This document shows, one piece after another, positions 5,445 to 8,928 of a stretch of DNA of 8,928 nt. The stretch comes from Fimbriimonadales bacterium (lineage in GTDB: Bacteria; Armatimonadota; Fimbriimonadia; Fimbriimonadales; Fimbriimonadaceae): positions 1-8,928 of the forward strand of contig JAPLCS010000313.1 of the NCBI GenBank assembly GCA_026392145.1. The letters run 5' to 3'. Under the pieces are notes generated by a model. It saw only the letters and a list, made by a program, of their open reading frames with translations, had not been told where the DNA came from and ran no database searches. The first letter of the stretch is position 1. Each line of letters starts with the position of its first letter. A program made the translations under genes and the position numbers.

Positions 5445-7148
5445 TCAAAGCGCACTCTGCATTTCATCGACCCGCTGCCGTTGAGCCGACCCAGGCTCCG
5501 ACACATCATGCATCTTATACAAAATCTTTCTAATCTCCGATTTGGTGTACTGTTCCCCAATCATTAACCCGACCGCCAAATCATAAGCCTCAAACGCCTC
5601 ATCATAACGCTTCAACGCCTGAAAGGCATCCCCGGCATTCTCATAGTTCGTAATCTTCGCCAAAGGAGTAGACGCATCCGCCGCTCGCTCTAAAAACGAC
5701 TCTGGGCTCGGACCCCGATACTGCGCTTCAGCCGGTCTCCCAGATGAATCCTGCCGAGGCTGAACCACCTGGTTGTCAGTGGCAATCGGCACCGAAGCTG
5801 GCGTCGCATTCCCAGAAGTTTCAGAGCGTGGAGCAGCCGCACGATAAGGAATAATGCGGTTCGCCGCGGCAGTACCAGAAATCGAATTGGTGATGTTGAT
5901 AAACGCGATGATAATAATCGCCGCAAGAATCCCAACCAACGCCAATGCAAAGCAAACCTGCCGAATCGTCTCCTTGGCTTTGGCACTCAACAAAGGTGGT
6001 CCAGGCGGCGGCGGATAATACGCATTCGGCGGCGGAGTATAACCCTGAGGATAACTCGTTCCCGGCACATTCTGCCCCGCAGTGTAAGGATTGTAATTGG
6101 TATAGCTCACCGGCGGCGGCGTGGCTTGACCTTGTGTTTGAGGCGACCCGCCATACGGGTTATAACTCGTAGGCAAAACCCCACCATAAGCCGTCTGTGG
6201 CAGATAAGGGTTCGGAGTCCCATAAGGAGTGATCGGGTTATTCAACAAACTACTCGGCGGCTGACCATAAGGGTCCGCAGGGGCATACCCTCCACCAGCA
6301 AACCCACCGACCGGCGGAACCGAAGGCTGAGAATAAGTCTTCGCATCCTGAATTGCCATCCGCATCTCGTTCGCGTTGTGAAACCGCATGTGGGGCACCT
6401 TCTCCATCGCCCGCTGTACCACCGGCCACAAATAATCAGGCATCTGAGCTGGCTTGGAAGGCTGCGAATTCACCACCGCATGGGTAATCGCAATCACATT
6501 GTCGCCAGTAAATGGTTTCGTCCCCGAAATCATTTCGTACAGCATCACCCCCACGCTAAAAAGGTCCGTGCGCTGGTCAATATCCTTCCCAACAATCTGC
6601 TCGGGCGACATATAGCTCGGCGTCCCAAACACCTGACCATCCATCGTCAAATTGGGCTGAAAAGTAAGCCTCGCAATCCCAAAATCGGTAATTTTGACTC
6701 CATTCTGAGTCGTCAATTGTATGTTGTCCGGCTTAATATCCCGATGCACCACCCCCGCATCATGAGCATTCGCCAACCCACTCAACACATCACAAGCAAT
6801 CTCAATCGCTCGATCCACCGAAAGAAACCCGTTGTTATCAATCTCCTTGCGAAGAGTAATCCCGTCCAGGAACTCCATCGCCATAAAATAGCGACCCTGG
6901 TCCTCGCTAAAGCTGTACACCGTCATGATATTGGGGTGATTCAAACTCCCAACCGCTTGGGCCTCACGACGGAATCGGCTCACCCGGTCTTCAGTTTGCT
7001 GAGCCGAATTACCCGCAGGCATCGAAAGCTCCTTCACCGCCACCCGACGATTCATCAGCGGATCGTAGGCCTCGTATACAATATCGTTCGACCGTGCAAT
7101 TTCACGGATGATTTGATACTGTCCCAAGGTGGTCGGCTGCGAACTCAT
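5445..7148 (-). CDS. Membrane Ser/Thr protein kinase (PknB type) with Pro/Tyr-rich linker
   Basis: This 567-aa eukaryotic-type kinase would phosphorylate Ser/Thr on cytoplasmic partners. The kinase domain spans about 10-270. It shows the lysine K39 (VAVKEL), the helix-C glutamate E62, the catalytic loop HRDIKPDN (135-142), DFG (155-157) and the SPE of the activation segment (181-183). A 115-residue linker rich in Pro, Gly, Tyr and Asn (272-387, repeated NPY/PYG) follows, then one transmembrane helix (397-419). The outer part has a Ser/Ala/Pro-rich stretch and a TPR-like hairpin (about 499-532). Oddly, the nucleotide loop reads IARSNDIVYEA, with no glycine and about one residue shorter than GxGxxGxV. 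Other core residues are intact, so the enzyme is probably active. It lies upstream of the GAF and TPR genes. The ATG at 7148 has no obvious Shine-Dalgarno site. Confidence 0.93.
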   Translation of the reverse strand: MSSQPTTLGQYQIIREIARSNDIVYEAYDPLMNRRVAVKELSMPAGNSAQQTEDRVSRFRREAQAVGSLNHPNIMTVYSFSEDQGRYFMAMEFLDGITLRKEIDNNGFLSVDRAIEIACDVLSGLANAHDAGVVHRDIKPDNIQLTTQNGVKITDFGIARLTFQPNLTMDGQVFGTPSYMSPEQIVGKDIDQRTDLFSVGVMLYEMISGTKPFTGDNVIAITHAVVNSQPSKPAQMPDYLWPVVQRAMEKVPHMRFHNANEMRMAIQDAKTYSQPSVPPVGGFAGGGYAPADPYGQPPSSLLNNPITPYGTPNPYLPQTAYGGVLPTSYNPYGGSPQTQGQATPPPVSYTNYNPYTAGQNVPGTSYPQGYTPPPNAYYPPPPGPPLLSAKAKETIRQVCFALALVGILAAIIIIAFINITNSISGTAAANRIIPYRAAAPRSETSGNATPASVPIATDNQVVQPRQDSSGRPAEAQYRGPSPESFLERAADASTPLAKITNYENAGDAFQALKRYDEAFEAYDLAVGLMIGEQYTKSEIRKILYKMHDVSEPGSAQRQRVDEMQSAL

Positions 7149-7176
7149 CTGATTAAAAACTCATCCGAATAACTTT

Positions 7177-7204
7177 ATTGTAGGTTAAATCGACCAACTT
7201 TCAC
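7177..7204 (-). promoter_or_regulatory. Candidate sigma-70 promoter of the kinase gene
   Basis: On the - strand GTGAAA (7204-7199), a 16-bp gap and TACAAT (7182-7177) match the -35 and -10 boxes at 4/6 and 5/6. It lies in the 140-bp gap between the SGNH hydrolase gene and the kinase gene, the widest gap on this strand. The kinase cluster may therefore be transcribed on its own. The rest of the gap shows no clear terminator. Confidence 0.35.
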
Positions 7205-7288
7205 GGCTCGCAAATACGAATTACCACGAAAATCTAACGAACCAACAAGTCCGAACCAGTCAGCACCAACCCCAAAGGGAGGGCGAGC

Positions 7289-7936
7289 TCAGAAGTATTT
7301 CTTCAGCGTCGGTTCCAAAGCATCAGCCCATCGCTGATAACCTTCCTGATTCGGATGCAAGAAGTCAGGCATAATGTCCCGGCTTAATTTCCCAAATTCA
7401 TCCAAAAACACATCGTTAATATTCACGTGCTGAACTTCCCGAATATCCTGCAACAACCGATTAGTGGCTTCCACCTTGCGTCTCAACACATTGTCCGGAT
7501 TCGGATCGCGCGGAAAAATGTCCAGCATCACAATCTTTGCCTGTCGCTGATGCTGCCGTAGCCAAGTCACAATTGCCTGCACCCCAAGCGCCGTCTGCTC
7601 AGGAGTGTTGGCGGACTGATTATTGGTCCCAATCATCATCACCACCACCTTCGGCTTCACCCCGTCCATCTCGCCGTTCTGCAGCCGCCAAATCACATGC
7701 TGAGTGCGGTCACCGCTAAATCCAAGGTTCATCGGCTTCCGTGGACCGTAGTACTTGTCCCAAATTGGCCCACCAAACGAATGAGTAATCGAATCGCCAA
7801 TGAACACCAAATTCGCATCGCCCTGCTTCGCGCGAGCAACTGAAGCCTCGTGCCGCTTCTTCCACCAATCGTCATTGCGTGGTACGGGAACAATAGTGTC
7901 AGATTGAGCCTGAAGCAAAAGAAGTGAGGCAAGCAT
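7289..7936 (-). CDS. SGNH/GDSL hydrolase, PAF-acetylhydrolase subunit-like
   Basis: This 215-aa protein is an esterase/acetyl-hydrolase of the SGNH fold. In the numbering of this start, block I is FIGDSIT (nucleophile Ser near 48), block II is LGFSGDRT, block III is MIGTNN and block V is DFLHPN with the catalytic Asp and His near the C-terminus. The arrangement and length are those of bacterial relatives of the PAF-acetylhydrolase Ib catalytic subunit. The likely substrates are acetylated sugars or glycan esters, which is inference. The ATG at 7936 gives an N-terminus MLASLLLLQAQS that looks like a short export signal, so the protein is probably secreted or periplasmic. A TTG at 7966 would add ten residues and spoil the signal. 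It follows the SRPBCC gene by 44 bp. Confidence 0.9.
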   Translation of the reverse strand: MLASLLLLQAQSDTIVPVPRNDDWWKKRHEASVARAKQGDANLVFIGDSITHSFGGPIWDKYYGPRKPMNLGFSGDRTQHVIWRLQNGEMDGVKPKVVVMMIGTNNQSANTPEQTALGVQAIVTWLRQHQRQAKIVMLDIFPRDPNPDNVLRRKVEATNRLLQDIREVQHVNINDVFLDEFGKLSRDIMPDFLHPNQEGYQRWADALEPTLKKYF

Positions 7937-7980
7937 GTGGCAATTATCACCAATAATCGCCCCCAATATCTACACTTTAT

Positions 7981-8463
7981 TCACACATTCGACGGTAATT
8001 CAGCACGTTGAGCCCCAACTCGACCAACCGCCGCCGCCGTCACACGGTGACGAAACTCAAACAACTGGGCAATTTGTTTCGAAAACACAACCCGATCCAT
8101 CACCTTTCCCAATTCACCAAACCGTGGCTCGTACTCAATCGTGTCCCTCAGCAAGCACCCCTCACCATCGGGCAAAAAATCATGCCGATGGCTCCACGAC
8201 TTAAAAGGGCAAAAAATCGCCGTATCCGTAAACCCCTGCGGCGGAATCACCTCATGAATCCTAACCTTCCAAATCGTCGGAAGCCCGTACTGAAACGCCA
8301 AAATCGTCTGCACCACTCCCTCGCGCACCGCCATCTCTTTCGAGAGAAATTTCACCTTTTGTCCCGGCGGACACAACACCTGCAAAGCCTCCGCAGAAGA
8401 GTGAAAATCCCACAACTCCTGAACCGAACAAGACATCTTGGTTTCAAAAATCACGCGTGGCAC
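7981..8463 (-). CDS. SRPBCC (START-like) ligand-binding protein
   Basis: This 160-aa protein has the profile of the SRPBCC superfamily, a helix-grip fold with a deep hydrophobic pocket. The N-terminal FETKMSCSVQELWDFHSSAEALQVL is the usual strand-helix opening. The block PFKSWSHRHDFLPDGEGCLLRDTIEYEP (about 86-113) is the typical central sheet of the cyclase/dehydrase-like group, followed by a long C-terminal helix (MDRVVFSKQIAQLFEFRHR). The ligand is unknown. It is cytoplasmic, with no signal peptide. It starts with GTG, supported by AGGA (8472-8469) five bases upstream. It lies between the yraN-like gene and the SGNH hydrolase gene on the same strand, probably as one transcript, though no shared pathway is evident. 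Confidence 0.85.
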   Translation of the reverse strand: MPRVIFETKMSCSVQELWDFHSSAEALQVLCPPGQKVKFLSKEMAVREGVVQTILAFQYGLPTIWKVRIHEVIPPQGFTDTAIFCPFKSWSHRHDFLPDGEGCLLRDTIEYEPRFGELGKVMDRVVFSKQIAQLFEFRHRVTAAAVGRVGAQRAELPSNV

Positions 8464-8528
8464 GGCTATCCTACGAACTCACCCTAACAAAACGTTGCCG
8501 ACCAACCCAGAAACCATCTCTCGCGAAA

Positions 8529-8870
8529 TCAATCAAAGTGGACAAAGTCGGGGAAATGCTCAAACTCAGTCCCATCAAACGTCACCAAATCAAACCGAAA
8601 ATCTCGGTCCTCATCCTCCCACTCTCGCCGAAACTGAGCCGCCGCCCGCTTCATCGCCTGCACCTTCTTGGCACCAAGAGTGGCAAATCCAGTACCGTCC
8701 CGCCGCAACCGCACCTCACAAAACACCAAGCACTCCCCATCGAGCGCAATCAAATCGATTTCTCCCCCTCGAATCGTGTAATTTCGAGTGATAATGGTAT
8801 ATCCCTGACGCTTCAAAAACTCAGCCGCGCCAGACTCACTTTCATACCCTCGCTCCCGCTTGGTCGCCAC
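8529..8870 (-). CDS. yraN: UPF0102/YraN family nuclease-fold protein
   Basis: This small protein belongs to the YraN (UPF0102) family, which has a restriction-endonuclease-like PD-(D/E)XK fold related to Holliday junction resolvases. Its cellular role is not settled. In the 113-aa version the signature is SESGAAEFLKRQGY (E11), RNYTIRGGEIDLIA (E37, D39) and VFCEVRLR (E52, R54, where many members have Lys). FRFDLV (91-96) is the usual later strand. The start is uncertain. GTG at 8870 fits the family N-terminus but directly abuts GGAGGT. A TTG at 8915 gives 128 aa. An ATT at 8879 would be best spaced from AGGGGA (8891-8886). The frame stays open to the window edge. The gene lies 65 bp upstream of the SRPBCC gene. 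Confidence 0.9.
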   Translation of the reverse strand: MATKRERGYESESGAAEFLKRQGYTIITRNYTIRGGEIDLIALDGECLVFCEVRLRRDGTGFATLGAKKVQAMKRAAAQFRREWEDEDRDFRFDLVTFDGTEFEHFPDFVHFD

Positions 8871-8928
8871 ACCTCCAATAATACTTCCCCTACACCACGA
8901 TCTCAAAACATCCAAATCAACCGCTTCA

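Noticed and set aside
6126..7172. Open frame of 348 codons on the + strand opposite the kinase gene
   Set aside because: It is a shadow of the kinase coding frame: Arg/His-rich translation, no domain, and the kinase motifs on the other strand are unambiguous.
8008..8487. Open frame of 159 codons on the + strand opposite the SRPBCC gene
   Set aside because: Extremely basic composition typical of an antisense frame, while the - strand frame matches a known fold.
8903..8926. End of an upstream - strand gene (KRLIWMF-stop)
   Set aside because: Only seven codons before the window edge, with no way to identify the protein.

Overview
The window looks like chromosomal DNA from a Gram-negative-type environmental bacterium, most likely an armatimonadote of the Fimbriimonas kind. 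This placement is an inference. It rests on a PEP-CTERM surface protein with a sigma-54 promoter, a eukaryotic-type Ser/Thr kinase with an unusual nucleotide loop, mixed ATG/GTG/TTG start codons, moderate GC, and the absence of enteric or firmicute operon layouts. No tRNA, rRNA, CRISPR array, insertion sequence or phage gene was found. Genes are packed closely and no stretch over 300 bases lacks a gene.

Layout. On the left, an M24 metallopeptidase (Xaa-Pro dipeptidase type, + strand) converges on a fabG-type 3-oxoacyl-ACP reductase (- strand). A 131-bp divergent spacer separates fabG from a PEP-CTERM protein gene (+ strand). That spacer carries a textbook -24/-12 sigma-54 promoter and a good Shine-Dalgarno site. 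The PEP-CTERM gene ends in a 17-bp tandem duplication across its stop codon, followed by an intrinsic terminator.

From about 2741 to the right edge everything is on the - strand. In transcription order it holds a YraN/UPF0102 nuclease-fold protein, an SRPBCC ligand-binding protein, an SGNH/GDSL hydrolase with a short export signal, a membrane Ser/Thr protein kinase, a membrane protein with two GAF-like regions and a degenerate GGDEF-like C-terminus, and a small TPR protein. The last three are spaced by 63 and 73 bp and form a plausible signalling cluster.

How they may work together. The kinase has an intact catalytic core but no glycines in its nucleotide loop. Its partner GAF protein carries what looks like a dead diguanylate cyclase domain, so the cluster resembles a sensory relay using kinase and receptor modules rather than c-di-GMP synthesis. 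The PEP-CTERM protein carries a Cys...Gln-x-Ala-Ile-Trp signature like that of internal thioester domains. Together with its sigma-54 promoter this suggests a regulated surface or matrix protein that might form covalent attachments. The link between the kinase cluster and the PEP-CTERM gene is positional only.
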